Origin: Rivularia sp. MS3
GTDB taxonomy: Bacteria; Cyanobacteriota; Cyanobacteriia; Cyanobacteriales; Nostocaceae
NCBI GenBank assembly: GCA_019192545.1
Contig: JAHCMI010000053.1
Location: forward strand, 1 to 64,000
Length of the DNA: 64,000 bases
Reading direction: 5' to 3'
This document shows, piece after piece, positions 63,144 to 64,000 of the stretch; positions within the stretch are counted from its first letter, which is position 1; every line of letters starts with the position of its first letter. Under the pieces are notes generated by a model that had not been told where the DNA came from, did no database searches, and was given only the letters and a program-made list of their open reading frames with translations. The position numbers and the translations under genes are program-made.

Positions 63144-63268
63144 CTAGTGGTCTGTCCCGTTAGTTTTGATGGGCATATCGTAAATATAAAAAATATTTTC
63201 TTCCCCCACTCCCCCACTCTCCCCCTCCCTGCCCTTACCCGTCATTATTAATAGGACAAACCACTAGG
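63144..63268. mobile_element. MITE-like element, ~125 bp
   Basis: The ends CTAGTGGTCTGTCC (63144-63157) and GGACAAACCACTAG (63255-63268) are inverted repeats with 13 of 14 matches; similarity continues inward with mismatches (GTTAGTTTTGATGGG versus the complement of CCCGTCATTATTAAT). The interior is pyrimidine-rich and non-coding. This fits a miniature inverted-repeat element, possibly moved by an IS630/mariner-type transposase, since TA lies at each CTAG end. Confidence 0.65.
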
Positions 63269-63294
63269 TATGGTTATTCACTGCCAACTGTTCC

Positions 63295-63891
63295 CTATTC
63301 AAATTCTACATCTTCATAAATTTCTGCCATTGTCATTTCAACTTCAACTGATTGCAGTTTTAATATAGTTTCTTCGGCTAATGTTTCTAATAACCAGTTA
63401 TTCCCGTAAGTTTTACGATAAACCTCGATTTTCATTTCGGATTGATGAACTAAAACATACTCTTGCAATGAAGGTATTTGTCGATAACTATATAATTTTT
63501 CAATCCTATCTATACGTTCTGTAATTGGCGAAATAACCTCTACAATTAAACAAGGACGAGATTTGAAATATGTGTCTCTATCTTGAGAATCTTTTACAAC
63601 TGATGCCTCTGGATAATAAAAAGCATTTATGGGTTCAATGCGTACTTTCATATCAGAGGCAAATACATGACAATTAGTACCGTATAGCTGGGTTCGCAAT
63701 CTAGAAAATATATTTTCGGAAATAATTTTTAAGTTATAAGATTCTCCTAGCAAAGGATAAATTTGTCCGTTGATATACTCGTACCTAACCAGACTTTCTA
63801 AATCGAATTGCAGATATTCGTCTATGGTAGAATCTGTATATTTTGCTTGAGAATACATTTTTATTTTCAACCAGGTATTTTCATTTATCAT
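63295..63891 (-). CDS. Uma2-family PD-(D/E)XK protein
   Basis: A 198-aa member of the Uma2/DUF820 family, which is greatly expanded in cyanobacteria. YEYINGQIYPLLGES, then YYPEASVV (family usually YPDV), CLIVEVISPITERIDR with the active-site Glu, KLYSYRQIPSLQEYVLV. The fold is a restriction-endonuclease type; the cellular role is not established. The Asp-to-Glu change in the first catalytic position may or may not keep activity. ATG 63891 or Met12 (MYSQAKYTD, 63858) could be the start. Confidence 0.85.
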   Translation of the reverse strand: MINENTWLKIKMYSQAKYTDSTIDEYLQFDLESLVRYEYINGQIYPLLGESYNLKIISENIFSRLRTQLYGTNCHVFASDMKVRIEPINAFYYPEASVVKDSQDRDTYFKSRPCLIVEVISPITERIDRIEKLYSYRQIPSLQEYVLVHQSEMKIEVYRKTYGNNWLLETLAEETILKLQSVEVEMTMAEIYEDVEFE

Positions 63892-64000
63892 ACCGGCAGA
63901 TAAAAATTATTTTTTATTGTTTTATTTGGACTTTTTGATGATATTTTATGACTATCTAGTGCATCCACTAAAATTAAAATCAAAATAGGAAATCAAGGGG

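Overview
The window reads as chromosomal DNA of a filamentous, probably heterocyst-forming cyanobacterium (Nostocales, Rivularia/Calothrix/Nostoc-like). Support comes from AT-rich DNA with scattered HIP1 octamers (GCGATCGC, e.g. near 6785, 15128, 19234, 34709, 37909, 39769, 57360, 60625), a split-intein dnaE-N, an adjacent Flv3/Flv1-type flavodiiron pair, nifJ, cyanobacterial hybrid histidine kinases, PEP-CTERM proteins and many heptamer/REP-like repeats. The genus is an inference.

1-7.6 kb: four two-component genes on the + strand (PAS-PAS-GAF kinase, single-domain receiver, REC-PAS-kinase, REC-PAS-kinase-REC), then a DedA-family membrane protein. 7.6-14 kb: tandem ~100-bp repeats, a hydantoinase-A gene, and a patch of small genes with two toxin-antitoxin pairs (VapBC-like, MazF-like), two unknown genes (one broken by an in-frame stop) and dispersed 69-bp repeats. 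14-24.5 kb: nifJ, a polytopic mechanosensitive-channel relative, a membrane protein, an SDR oxidoreductase and a tandem pair of paralogous unknown proteins. 24.6-32 kb: tRNA-Val(GAC), directly followed by what looks like a decayed transposon end of the type V-K CAST kind; a large subtilase with three nearly identical 345-bp repeats; two PEP-CTERM proteins. 32-42.3 kb: glycerol kinase, flv3/flv1, and dnaE-N ending in the N half of the DnaE split intein.

42.6-60.2 kb: a type III-D CRISPR-Cas effector locus. A 13-gene minus-strand operon runs csx3, csx3-ATPase fusion, cas10 (no HD domain, GGDD intact), cas7, csx10, unknown, CARF protein, cas7, a PD-(D/E)XK-like protein, cas7, csx19-like, cas7 and a Cas11-like small subunit. 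A divergent plus-strand arm has a small unknown gene, a WYL-domain regulator, a MESH1-like HD hydrolase and a cas6 with a C-terminal helix-turn-helix. There is no cas1/cas2; the only repeat-like DNA is a two-unit decayed CRISPR remnant at 42.6 kb. The expected logic is: Cas6 matures crRNA made elsewhere; the Cas10 complex senses target RNA and makes cyclic oligoadenylate; the CARF protein responds; the Csx3 proteins remove the signal. The HD hydrolase, the nuclease-like protein and the 171-aa unknown are the least explained parts.

60.2-64 kb: phnM-like amidohydrolase, a RmlD-like reductase, a ~125-bp MITE-like element and a Uma2-family gene. All family names come from reading the sequence and memory; no database search was run.
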